DNA from: JBEKHT01 sp049511715
GTDB taxonomy: Bacteria > Chloroflexota > Anaerolineae > Anaerolineales > RBG-16-64-43
Assembly (NCBI GenBank): GCA_049511715.1
Contig: JBEKXU010000004.1
Location: 70,947-134,946 of the forward strand
DNA length: 64,000 nucleotides
Direction: 5' to 3'
Positions 31,771-40,313 of the stretch are shown one piece after another. The notes under the pieces are model-generated. The model saw only the letters and a program-made list of their open reading frames with translations. It was not told the origin of the DNA and made no database searches. Made by a program: the position numbers and the translations under genes. Position 1 is the first letter of the stretch. Each line of letters begins with the position of its first letter.

Positions 31771-34185
31771 TCAGGGCAACGCGGTTTGGGCAGAGTAGAT
31801 CTGATCCCCGATAGCCAAATAGAGGGTCTTGTCCGGTCCCACCGCCAGCGCCGTAGCATCTCCCGGCGGGGCAGCCGTGACGCGGTAATGCGCCAGGAAG
31901 TCGAGCGCCAGGCTGAATCGGAAGGCCCCGCGGCCAAAGGAGTCTAGAAAAAAGAGGGAGGGCTCGGGAGGTGGGTCGTAGCGCAATTGAGTGAATTGTG
32001 CGTCCACAATCCGGGGCCCCGCTTGGCGCCCCGGACGGGTGTCATGGTAGGGAATGTCCGTGCAGACATTCGCGCCCGTTCCCGCATTTCCTGGGAGCGG
32101 CAACAGGGGGTTGTAGGTGCAACGGGTGAGGTGCCCATCGGCATGGAGGAAGAAGACATCCCCACCGGCCACCACAAAGTCGATGGCGTCCGTGATATTC
32201 GGCACGGCCGCATTAAAGTAATCCTCCGGCGGCTGGTCAAAGTTGAAGCCGTTGGTCGGGTAGCGCCAGAAGCCGTTCGCGGTCGGATCGAGAGCATAGA
32301 GGCTGCCGTCGTAGTAATCAATCGCCTGCAGGCTGAGCCATCCCGTGCGGGGTGGGATCAGTGCTCCGGCCACGGCGGTCCCACCCGGCGGGCAGTAAAG
32401 CACACCTCCTTTGGCATCTACCGCAACCAGAACGCCACTTTGAGCCGAGCTAGGCACCTGAGATCCGACGGTGATGTCCGGCACCCAAGCAATATCCACG
32501 GGCGTCGCCACGGACTGCTCGGGGTAGTTCCCGGCCTGGCAGTTGAAGCTGTCATCCACTTGGTAACCTCCCTGGGCCATAACGAGCCGCAGAACCTGAC
32601 CGCGGTCCGCATCCAGGGCGAAGATTTCCTCGTCGCCGATCACCAGGGACGTGATGCGGGTTCCGGCCCCCAGCCCGTTTGGTACCAGCGGTTGGAAGTT
32701 AAGGGCGGTGATCCCGTCGAGAACATCGAGCGCATGCGTTCCCTGAGTGCGAATCGTTTCCAGCTCCGCAGACTCGCCGTACTGGGAGGTCTCATCCACC
32801 AGGGCAAGCACCCGCGTCCACTGCTGCCGTGCTAGGCTGGGATCCGATTGTCCCGCGGCGGCCTGGGCCGAGCTTTGTGCCTGGCCCAAGACCAGCGCAA
32901 ACTTCTCGGCCCGGCCACGCTGGTAATACAGGACCCCGACCATGGCTACGACGACCAAAGGTACCACGATCGCCGTGGCCAGCATCGCGCGGGAAGGAAG
33001 GCTGAACGACCCCTCCTTCGGCAGGGGTCCCTCGGGTGTCAGCCGCCTCAGGCCTGCACTCAGGACAGCCCACCCCGCCTCAAAGCTGACCCGTGTGGCT
33101 CGAGCAAAGGAGCGCAGCCCGGAGACCAGATTCAGTTCCGTGGCTTCCTCCCCCTGCTGTCTCTCCGGGACCAGCCCTTCCAGTGGCAGTCCCGGCTCGG
33201 AAACGCGTGTACTCGATCCTGCTCGCGGATCGCGTCGCGCTGGGGATCGCAGCTTCGCCCCCTGATTGCCGCCAGACGCCGGCTCTTCCATGCGCGTGGA
33301 AAGAGGAGCCGCCCCCGCCACGCCTGGGGCCTCTCGCTTAGGGGATAGCTCCGGAGTCATGCCAGGCAAGCCTAGTTCTCCCAGCGACTCGCGTGCGACG
33401 GCAGGCTTGCCGTCCCCCAGGGAACTGAGCGAAATACGGGGCAAGACCGCGCTTCGCTCCGGCGCCGCCCGAGCAGCCGCAGCCTCGGGCACCAAGCGAA
33501 CCAGAATTGCCGCCAGATCTCGGTTGGCATCTGTCGGGGCTTGGCTCATTCGCTCGGCGATTGCGTGCAGGGAAAGCCGGCTGGCATTGTCCAGGGCATT
33601 CCGCCACGCCGCAGCGGGCAAACCCGAAAGGAGCAGGGTAGGAAATGGCTCGGAGTCGTGCGCCGGCTGCAGGGAGATATGACCGTAGTGCAACTCGGCC
33701 GTCCGTGAGGCGCCCAGGGGCTGTCCCGGTTTTTCACCTTGCGTCGGGAATCCCTCCAGGAACCCGTGGCTTGCCACCAGGATCAGGACCTCGCCCGCGA
33801 AGCCCAGGAACAGCGCCTCCTCGTGCAGCACCGCGGTCGCCAAGTTGATTTGAATCGGTTGGGCCTGGGGACCGAGAACCCCCACCCATTCCTCAGTCCC
33901 CTGGAAAACTTCGTCGTTGACTGCTGTGAACGAGGCCCGCAGCGCAGCCGTCACCGAGCCGGGGGTGTCAAAGTAGGCGCGGGCCGCAAGATCACACAAG
34001 TGCTGGGCCTGAGAATCACCCAGCGGCATCCAGGTTGCATCCAAGGCCAGGACCAGCGTTTCCCCCGCACGGCCCCGCGCGCAGCGCCTTGGTGCGGTCC
34101 TAACCTGATAACCTGCGGGAAAAGTATCCTCCAGCTTCCCCGCACGAACCAGCAAAGGCCTCATTTCGACTTGCAAGGAGGGCAT
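31771..34185 (-). CDS. PP2C-like protein with transmembrane helix and beta-propeller-like extracellular domain
   Basis: This 804-residue protein appears to have three parts. Residues 1-250 look like a degenerate PP2C/PPM phosphatase domain: ETLVLALDATWMP, VTAALRASFTAVNDEVF and ATAVLHEEALFLGFAGEVLIL resemble the PPM fold, but the metal-binding aspartates of active enzymes are not evident. A disordered region and a helix (MLATAIVVPLVVVAMVGVLYY near 410-430) follow, then a short coiled segment and a C-terminal region of repeated strands (GSLYALDPTANGFWRYPT, FFLHADGHLTRCTY) resembling a beta-propeller. The signal or partner is unknown. A TAGAAT box six bases before the ATG suggests a leaderless mRNA. 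Confidence 0.6.
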   Translation of the reverse strand: MPSLQVEMRPLLVRAGKLEDTFPAGYQVRTAPRRCARGRAGETLVLALDATWMPLGDSQAQHLCDLAARAYFDTPGSVTAALRASFTAVNDEVFQGTEEWVGVLGPQAQPIQINLATAVLHEEALFLGFAGEVLILVASHGFLEGFPTQGEKPGQPLGASRTAELHYGHISLQPAHDSEPFPTLLLSGLPAAAWRNALDNASRLSLHAIAERMSQAPTDANRDLAAILVRLVPEAAAARAAPERSAVLPRISLSSLGDGKPAVARESLGELGLPGMTPELSPKREAPGVAGAAPLSTRMEEPASGGNQGAKLRSPARRDPRAGSSTRVSEPGLPLEGLVPERQQGEEATELNLVSGLRSFARATRVSFEAGWAVLSAGLRRLTPEGPLPKEGSFSLPSRAMLATAIVVPLVVVAMVGVLYYQRGRAEKFALVLGQAQSSAQAAAGQSDPSLARQQWTRVLALVDETSQYGESAELETIRTQGTHALDVLDGITALNFQPLVPNGLGAGTRITSLVIGDEEIFALDADRGQVLRLVMAQGGYQVDDSFNCQAGNYPEQSVATPVDIAWVPDITVGSQVPSSAQSGVLVAVDAKGGVLYCPPGGTAVAGALIPPRTGWLSLQAIDYYDGSLYALDPTANGFWRYPTNGFNFDQPPEDYFNAAVPNITDAIDFVVAGGDVFFLHADGHLTRCTYNPLLPLPGNAGTGANVCTDIPYHDTRPGRQAGPRIVDAQFTQLRYDPPPEPSLFFLDSFGRGAFRFSLALDFLAHYRVTAAPPGDATALAVGPDKTLYLAIGDQIYSAQTALP

Positions 34186-34191
34186 TCCCCT

Positions 34192-34197
34192 ATTCTA
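34192..34197 (-). promoter_or_regulatory. -10 box directly before a start codon (possible leaderless gene)
   Basis: TAGAAT on the minus strand ends six bases before the ATG at 34185. A start of transcription at or next to the ATG would leave no room for a ribosome binding site. No convincing -35 box is seen. Confidence 0.4.
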
Positions 34198-34857
34198 CCC
34201 GGAAGCCTAGCCGCTCGGGCTCGGTGTGAACAAAGGCTGCAAGATCAATGCCGTCAAGTGGGACCGCGCGGAATGGAGCCGCGCGGGCGGGCCGTGCTAC
34301 TCCGCCTCCCTGGCTTGGCCGCCGCGGGGAGCAGGCCCCCCAGGCGCACGGGACCGAGGACTTCTTCGGACTGAACAGCCACACCCACCGACCGAGTCGC
34401 CTTTGACCTGCGCCGACCCGGGGAGTTCTTCGGGCGCCGATTCTTCCCTCCCCGGGCCGAACTTAACCCGTGCGGCTTCTCCGCCGCGCTGCGCTGGGCC
34501 TCCCGCTCCGCGGACTGCGAGCCTTCAACACCGAAACCCAGCAGCGCACTGCCCTGCCGCCCCCCTCCCCAGGGTTTTCCTCCCGGGAGGCGCGAGATAA
34601 CGAGATTCAGCTCGAGCAACTCCCCAAGGCGAACGATTAGCCCGCTGGCCGAACACCCCCATGCAGGCTCACACCACAGGACACGCACGGGTTCGCTGAA
34701 CAACAGGGCACCCAGCGACCCCTCTGGCCTGTGCCCTGAATCCCCCTCCTTGCGCGGCCCGAGGGAACGGGTTTCCTTTTGGCGACCGCTGGAGCCATCA
34801 GCTCGGAAAAGGCCCTTCGCCTTTCAAGTCGGCGCCCATGCTGGGCGTGCAGAAGAA
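34198..34857. other. Long intergenic stretch without a recognised gene
   Basis: No frame here resembles a protein family. A nested hairpin (CAGGGCAC 34704-34711 with GTGCCCTG 34731-34738, and inner CCAG/CTGG) and several GC-rich short repeats are present. I compared it by eye with tmRNA, RNase P, 6S and SRP RNA landmarks and found no match. Confidence 0.4.
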
Positions 34858-34879
34858 TCGGCGGCCTTCCGGCCGCCGA
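34858..34879 (-). terminator. Terminator after the GltD-like gene
   Basis: A 9-base stem (34858-34866 with 34871-34879) with a four-base loop lies 33 bases beyond the minus-strand stop and is followed on that strand by TTCTTCT. Confidence 0.6.
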
Positions 34880-34912
34880 CCAACCCAAGCATAAAGGGAG
34901 GCTCAGACCCAC

Positions 34913-36349
34913 CTAGCAGACGGCCATCAAGTACTCATCGATGGCTCGCGCCGCTTTTCTTCCCGCGACCATAGCCGTCACTACCAAGTCAGGCCCGGTG
35001 ACTCCATCTCCGCCCGCGAAGACGCCTGGACGAGAGGTGGCACCTGTCTCCGGATCAACAACGACGAGTCCATAGTCGCGGACCTGCAAGCCAGGCGTTG
35101 ATTCCCCGATCTCCGGGTCCGGCCAGTAGCCCAGCGCCAGGACGACCGTATCCGCTTCCACCGTGAAGTTGGACCCCTCAATCGGGACCGGTCGGCGCCT
35201 GCCGGACTTGTCGGGCTCGCCCAGTTCGCACTGCAGACATTCGACCCCGCTGACCCGACCGTCCGGTCCGGCCAGAAAGCGGATGGGCTGGGTGAGAAAG
35301 CGGTACCGAGCCCCCTCTTCCCGCGCCAGCGCACGATCCTTGCGCCCACCCGGCATCTCCGCCTCCGTGCGGCGATAGACGCAAGTAACTTCCTCGGCTC
35401 CCAGGCGGAGGGCTGTGCGCAAGCAATCGGAGGCTGTGTCGCCTCCTCCGACGACGGCCACCTTGCGACCCACCTGCAAACGCTCGCGCTGGCCAGGAGG
35501 AAGCAGGGCCGGATCAACATTGGTGCGTACGAGGAATTCGGTAGATTGGTATACGGCCGGCAGATCCTCTCCTGGCGCCTTCATCGTGGCAGGAATCCCG
35601 GACCCGACACCGACAAACACGGCTTGGTACCCCTCGCCAAGAATCTGGTCAATAGTGTGATCTCGTCCAATGCGGACCCCGGTCTCGAACTCCGCCCCCG
35701 CCTCGCGGAAGTCGCCGATGCGCGCGTCAACAACCTTCTTGGAAAGCTTGAAATTGGGAATCCCATAGATCAGCAGGCCTCCGGGTGAGGGCGCAGCCTC
35801 GAAGAAGGTTACCGCGTGACCCCGCTGCAGGAGTTGCTCAGCACACGCCAGGCCCGCTGGACCCGACCCAACAATCGCAACCCGCTTCCCGGAGGGGGCG
35901 CCCTTTGAAACTTCGACCCGCGAGTGCTGGCGCTGGAAGTCCGCGACGAAGGCCTCCAAGGCCCCCGTTAGGACCGGCTCCCCACGCTTGCTCCGGACGC
36001 AGGCTCCTTGACACAGCTGCTCATGCGGGCAGACCCGGCCGCAAATTTCGGGCAAAGAGCTAGTCTGGCGGTAGACTTCCGCGGCTTCCAGAAATTTTCC
36101 TTGCTCGATCAGCAGCAGCGCCTTGGAAATATCATTGTGGCCGGGGCAGGCTTCCGAGCAAGGAGCCGGATCGGGGCAGTGGATACACCGCATGGCCTCG
36201 CGCCGGGCGCGTTCCTCGTCTAGCGGAAGAAACGTCTCACCAAAATCGAGTAGCCGCTCCGAAACAGGACGAGTCGGCAAGTCCTCGAACGGGATTTTCA
36301 TGCGGGCCTTGCGATCAAGAACGGGACTGGCGCTGGGCGTCTCGGGCAT
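34913..36349 (-). CDS. GltD-like NADPH-dependent oxidoreductase (glutamate synthase small-subunit family)
   Basis: This 478-residue protein has the N-terminal double [4Fe-4S] helical domain (CIHCPDPAPCSEACPG near residue 55, then CGRVCPHEQLCQGAC near 102), an FAD-binding motif (VAIVGSGPAGLACAEQLL near 157), and an NADPH motif (VAVVGGGDTASDCL near 298). The family transfers electrons from NAD(P)H to a partner such as GltB. No gltB is nearby, so it may serve another acceptor. The ATG has AAGGAG six bases upstream. It is a single-gene unit with a terminator at 34858-34879 and a repeat-rich upstream region. Confidence 0.9.
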   Translation of the reverse strand: MPETPSASPVLDRKARMKIPFEDLPTRPVSERLLDFGETFLPLDEERARREAMRCIHCPDPAPCSEACPGHNDISKALLLIEQGKFLEAAEVYRQTSSLPEICGRVCPHEQLCQGACVRSKRGEPVLTGALEAFVADFQRQHSRVEVSKGAPSGKRVAIVGSGPAGLACAEQLLQRGHAVTFFEAAPSPGGLLIYGIPNFKLSKKVVDARIGDFREAGAEFETGVRIGRDHTIDQILGEGYQAVFVGVGSGIPATMKAPGEDLPAVYQSTEFLVRTNVDPALLPPGQRERLQVGRKVAVVGGGDTASDCLRTALRLGAEEVTCVYRRTEAEMPGGRKDRALAREEGARYRFLTQPIRFLAGPDGRVSGVECLQCELGEPDKSGRRRPVPIEGSNFTVEADTVVLALGYWPDPEIGESTPGLQVRDYGLVVVDPETGATSRPGVFAGGDGVTGPDLVVTAMVAGRKAARAIDEYLMAVC

Positions 36350-36896
36350 TGATGCTCCTTGAGGACGATCGAAAAAAAACTCGAGCTCCGCCCCGGGCGG
36401 AGCCGCTTTGCCCGCCAGCCATGCCCGGTGGGCCTTGTCAGGGATTCCAGACCGAGTCTAGTGGTCGCAATCCAGATAGGTTAGGGCTTGAAATCACTTA
36501 TCGCCGCGATAATGATCACCCGGCCACAGGAACATGATCACTCGCACGACATCAACTGTGCCGCCGATCAATTCCCCGCTTGGCCACCGCCCCGAGGTTC
36601 ACGAATTGAATGGAAAAGCTCACTCGCCCCGGGAAACCCTCCAGGCGCGGAGACCGCGCGCGGGACCCATAGGCCCGTCATATCGAACAACGCTTGGGCC
36701 AACTGCATGCGGCAAGACTCAGGGAACGCAAGGGCAGCGTTTTTGCGACGCCCAACGAGGATCCTGAGGTATTTCCCCAAAGGGCTCCACTTTCATTCTT
36801 CCGCCGCTATAATTGACTCTTCGCGACCGGATCCGGATGGCGCCGGAAGAAACCCTTCCTTCCGGGCGCCTGTGGCTCGGTATCTGAAATCTGGAC
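36350..36896. other. Intergenic region with regulatory-like repeats between divergent genes
   Basis: No gene is seen in about 547 bases between the GltD-like gene (minus) and the glycosidase gene (plus). It holds a palindrome and direct repeats at 36498-36541 and a TATAAT at 36808-36813, about 85 bases before the plus-strand ATG, without a convincing -35 box. Confidence 0.5.
36498..36541. promoter_or_regulatory. Operator-like palindrome and direct repeats
   Basis: TTATCG-CCG-CGATAA (36498-36512) is a 6-base-arm palindrome, flanked by ATCA and TGAT that extend the symmetry. ATGATCAC occurs at 36512-36519 and again at 36534-36541, a 22-base period equal to two helical turns. This resembles a binding site for a dimeric regulator. 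Confidence 0.45.
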
Positions 36897-38147
36897 ATGA
36901 TCCCCCCGCGCAAACCTTCGCATTCCCGCGGCTGGTCCCCGCTCGCAACCCTTGCCATCCTTGGCCTCCTAATCCTGGGCGCGTGCGGTTACGTCGCCCC
37001 CCGCTGGGCCGAGATTGAGGCATTGGGAGCGGACTGGCTTCGTTCCATCCTGGGCGATCAAACGGTTTCGCGCATGGAAGTGATCCTGTTTAAGATGGAG
37101 GACGAGGTGCGCTTGGCCGAGTACTCCCTGGGCCTCTTCTCGCCTGCGGCCCCCTGGGCCCCGGCCTCAGTGCTCGTCGTGCCTGCCGCTCCGAACGCAA
37201 CGGCCAGCCCGGCCCGCCTAGCGACGCTCACGCCGTTTCCCTCTCCCGCTCCGTCTACCGTCTCGGCTTCCACCCCGGGCCCGCCCCAGCAACCGGGCCC
37301 CACCCCCGCGGAATGGCCGCCTGCCCCAGGCACCCCTCTGGGCCATCTCGCGGGGGAGGGCAAGTGGTCTCCATACTTGGTGGGCGCGTCGGGAACGGTC
37401 TTTGCGGAACGTGCCTTCTTCCAGCCCGACCCCGAACGTCCCTACATTGTTGTGGGCGTGGTTGCTTTCAACCTAGAAACCACTCGCCTGCACTACGTGG
37501 TAGGCACTCAGGAGCCGGAGTCGGATGTGCCTCTGGTGCGAACGGGGAGAATTGCCCCCTCCGATAAGGCCTCGGGCGTCCTTCTGGCCGCGTTCAACGG
37601 GGGCTTCAGAGGGCGCCACGGGAACTTCGGAGTGATGGTCGATGGGGCGGTCCTCCTGCCACCCCGAGACGGGATGGGAACGGTGGTCCTCAATGAGGAT
37701 GGGCAGGTGAAAATCGATCAGTGGGGGCGGTTCCCTCTGGGACCTGAGATTGCGGCCTGGAGGCAGAACGGCCCGCTGATCCTCGATGGCGGGCAGGTCA
37801 ATCCCGAGGTGGACCTGGTCTCCTACGACCTGTGGGGAACACTGCTGACCGGCAAGACCCTCACCTGGCGGTCCGGTCTGGGGCTAAGTCGTAACGGCCA
37901 AGTGCTCTTGTATGCCGCTGGCCCCAGCCTCAGCGTGCGCGGCCTGGCGACCACGCTCGGTGCGGCCGGCGCCGACAATGCCCTCGAGCTTGATATCAAC
38001 AATTTCTGGGTGGAATTCGTAAGCATTCGAGCCGTGGGGGGCCGCTTTTTCGCCTATCCACTTTTTCCCGAGATGAGCGAGGGTGAGGGGCGCTATCTCG
38101 GTCCCTCGGCACGGGATTTCTTCTACGTCACCACGCGCCAGGGATAA
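36897..38147 (+). CDS. Phosphodiester glycosidase family (NAGPA) exported protein
   Basis: This 416-residue protein has an N-terminal hydrophobic signal or anchor (LATLAILGLLILGACGYVA near residues 16-34), a Pro/Thr-rich linker (residues 85-140) and a C-terminal domain matching the phosphodiester glycosidase family: LLAAFNGGFRGRHGNFG near residue 225, NGPLILDGG, and ALELDINNFWVEF near 361. Relatives remove GlcNAc from phosphodiester-linked sugars or act on exopolysaccharide. It is predicted to work outside the cytoplasm. The ATG lacks a strong ribosome site. It is a single-gene unit between divergent and convergent neighbours. Confidence 0.8.
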   Translation: MIPPRKPSHSRGWSPLATLAILGLLILGACGYVAPRWAEIEALGADWLRSILGDQTVSRMEVILFKMEDEVRLAEYSLGLFSPAAPWAPASVLVVPAAPNATASPARLATLTPFPSPAPSTVSASTPGPPQQPGPTPAEWPPAPGTPLGHLAGEGKWSPYLVGASGTVFAERAFFQPDPERPYIVVGVVAFNLETTRLHYVVGTQEPESDVPLVRTGRIAPSDKASGVLLAAFNGGFRGRHGNFGVMVDGAVLLPPRDGMGTVVLNEDGQVKIDQWGRFPLGPEIAAWRQNGPLILDGGQVNPEVDLVSYDLWGTLLTGKTLTWRSGLGLSRNGQVLLYAAGPSLSVRGLATTLGAAGADNALELDINNFWVEFVSIRAVGGRFFAYPLFPEMSEGEGRYLGPSARDFFYVTTRQG

Positions 38148-38213
38148 CCCACAGGCTGCCGCGGGTTGGTGCCTCCATTGCGTTCTTTCCGGGGGACCGG
38201 GCCAGGCGTGAAG

Positions 38214-39062
38214 CTACCCGCCGGGCCGGGCGGCGGGGCGCAATCGAAGTTCCGAATCTGCTTGCTCAACCTGGAACACCGGTTGGTACTTCTCGTGAGC
38301 ACAAATGACGCGTGCCCCGCATTCCACCGACCAAGCCTGCCAGCGCTGCTTGCTGCGCAGGGTCTCCAGCGGCTCGACGTCGTAGGCAGTGAGCCAGCTC
38401 AGGTGCGCAAAATGAACTGCCAGCGAGGCCAGGTCACCCGTGAAAAAAACCGGCGAAGCGAGACCCTCCACCAGCACGCTTTGGTGGCCGCGGGTGTGCC
38501 CGCGGGTTACTACGCAACGAACTTCGTGCGTCGCAGGGGTGTCGCCGTGAAGCAGGCGCATCCGCCCTTCGCGCACCAAGGGCAAAAAGTTCACCGGAGA
38601 GTAGGTGTGGCGTGTCCGCTCATCCGGAAGAGAGGCTTGGGCCCACTCCAACCGCTGCACCCAGTATTCGGCCCGTGGAAAGCTCGGCACGAGGCTTCCG
38701 GCCTCGATCCGCGTGTTGCCTCCACAGTGATCGGCGTGCAAGTGCGTGTTAATGACCAGATCCACATCCTCCGGAGAGGTCCCCAGCCGATGCAGTCCCT
38801 CCAGCAAGCCGCCTTCGGGGCGCTCCAGATCCCATTGCCCCAAGGCGGCCTCATCAAGTTTCGTGCCCAACCCCGTATCAACGAGGATGGTCTTCCCCTC
38901 CGAGCGAACGAGCAGCGACCATAGGACCAGCGGCACCTTGCTCCAGGCCTCCTCCGGGAAACTCCTTTCCCAGAGAGCAGCCGGCACGAGTCCGAACGGT
39001 CCGCCCGGATCCTGCCGCACGACTCCATCGTTTAACAGGCAAAGCTCAGGCCCCTGCCTCAT
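38214..39062 (-). CDS. MBL-fold metallo-hydrolase
   Basis: This 282-residue protein has the metallo-beta-lactamase motif THLHADHCGG (HxHxDH) near residue 107, a second metal histidine in RGHTRGHQSVLVEG near 188, and FFTGDLA near 208. The motif spacing resembles lactonase and quorum-quenching type members (AttM-like), which open lactone rings, but glyoxalase or other hydrolase activity is possible. ATG 39062 has GGGAGG eight bases upstream; the frame continues 39 bases further without a better start. It follows the DinB-type gene on the same strand by about 90 bases. Confidence 0.82.
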   Translation of the reverse strand: MRQGPELCLLNDGVVRQDPGGPFGLVPAALWERSFPEEAWSKVPLVLWSLLVRSEGKTILVDTGLGTKLDEAALGQWDLERPEGGLLEGLHRLGTSPEDVDLVINTHLHADHCGGNTRIEAGSLVPSFPRAEYWVQRLEWAQASLPDERTRHTYSPVNFLPLVREGRMRLLHGDTPATHEVRCVVTRGHTRGHQSVLVEGLASPVFFTGDLASLAVHFAHLSWLTAYDVEPLETLRSKQRWQAWSVECGARVICAHEKYQPVFQVEQADSELRLRPAARPGG

Positions 39063-39152
39063 CTGTTCTACCTCCCAGCCTCCTGCAACCGGTAATCCCA
39101 ACCGCCTTTCGCCCCTTCCACCCCGCTCCCGGGGATTCCGTTCCTAGCCGCC

Positions 39153-40253
39153 CTACTCCCCTGCCTGGGCCAGAACCTGGCGCAGGTGATCGTAATGCTG
39201 CCGCTCGTGCTCAAGAAACCGCCGCAGCACTTTGCGAGCGGTCCAGGTCTCTCCCCAGGGCGCGCGGTTGACCCGCTGAAGGTCTTTCTCTCCCAGGCCC
39301 TCAAGCCTCTGAACTGCCACAATGCGCACCTGCGCCAGCCTCACCAATGGGTCAGCGGGCCATCGTCCCAATCGCCCACGAAAATGCAGGTGCACCGTCG
39401 CCAGCTGTCGCAAGGCCTCTTCGGACCGTTCGCGCTCGGCCGACGGGGCCGCAAGCCAGGACCCCTCTCCCAGGCCCCGCAGCCATCCCGCCAACTGCAG
39501 GCCAAGCTCCAGGAGTTGATTGATCCCGCGATTCAGATTTTCCCGGGCGAAGGGGAAAAGGTCGGATTCCACGGTTTCATTCCCACGCCAGCAAGGATCG
39601 GGACGCATGACCCCGCGCTCGGCCCGCGGCAGGGACTGAACGTAAGCCCCCCAGGCAGTCTCCAGCTCCAGCGCTCGGCGCAATACCTTTCGGGGCGTCC
39701 ATTCCTCACCCAGAAAGCAAGTGGTCACAGAGAGTTCTTCCTCGGTCAAGCTGTGGAGCCGCCCGATCAACAGGGACCGGGCGCCCCAGGCCGCTCCGGC
39801 CGCATCTTCGGGAAGGGGGATCAGCCGGTCCAGGTACCAGCACTCCGCGATCGCGACGTGCTCAATAATCTGAGCCGCCTTCCAGCCACCCGCCGGCCCG
39901 GCCTTCATCTGCTGGGGGCTCAAGCCCCTCGCCAGCCGACCAAAACGTTCCCTCGCCAGCGCCATCCGCAGCAGCAGGTGCTCGAGTTCGCCCCGGGTTA
40001 GAGGCACAAGATCCTCAGGGAAAACGTTCTCCGCGATCGGGTCCAACTCGATCGGAATGGCCGGGTCGATGGAGGGCACCGGGAGGAGATTGGCTTCCAG
40101 AAAAAGGATCTCTTCCTGGAGCACTTCCAGGGCGCGGGCGACAGCCACCTCCCGCAGGGGATGCATCGCGTTAACCCCAGGCAGGGACGGGATGTGGGCC
40201 ATGAACCCGCCCTCCTCGGAATCACGGTAGACATAAACTCGGGTCGGTTCCAT
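39153..40253 (-). CDS. DinB-like protein with N-terminal HicB-like domain
   Basis: This 366-residue protein begins with about 50 residues resembling HicB antitoxins (VYVYRDSEEGGFMAHIPSLP then ARALEVLQEEI). Two helical DinB-like regions follow: one at residues 90-180 (ARERFGRLARGLSPQQMKAG, AAQIIEHVAIAECWYLDRL) and one at 285-366 (WTARKVLRRFLEHERQHYDH). The histidines in IIEHVAIAE and in HERQHYDH could bind a metal as in DinB enzymes. Function is unknown; DinB proteins include thiol-dependent transferases. It lies 60 bp downstream of secA on the same strand. Confidence 0.65.
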   Translation of the reverse strand: MEPTRVYVYRDSEEGGFMAHIPSLPGVNAMHPLREVAVARALEVLQEEILFLEANLLPVPSIDPAIPIELDPIAENVFPEDLVPLTRGELEHLLLRMALARERFGRLARGLSPQQMKAGPAGGWKAAQIIEHVAIAECWYLDRLIPLPEDAAGAAWGARSLLIGRLHSLTEEELSVTTCFLGEEWTPRKVLRRALELETAWGAYVQSLPRAERGVMRPDPCWRGNETVESDLFPFARENLNRGINQLLELGLQLAGWLRGLGEGSWLAAPSAERERSEEALRQLATVHLHFRGRLGRWPADPLVRLAQVRIVAVQRLEGLGEKDLQRVNRAPWGETWTARKVLRRFLEHERQHYDHLRQVLAQAGE

Positions 40254-40313
40254 CTTCGCCCTGGAGGTCAGAAGCCGCGGACGGCCATCTCAACCGCGGG
40301 ACGGGGGAACTCC

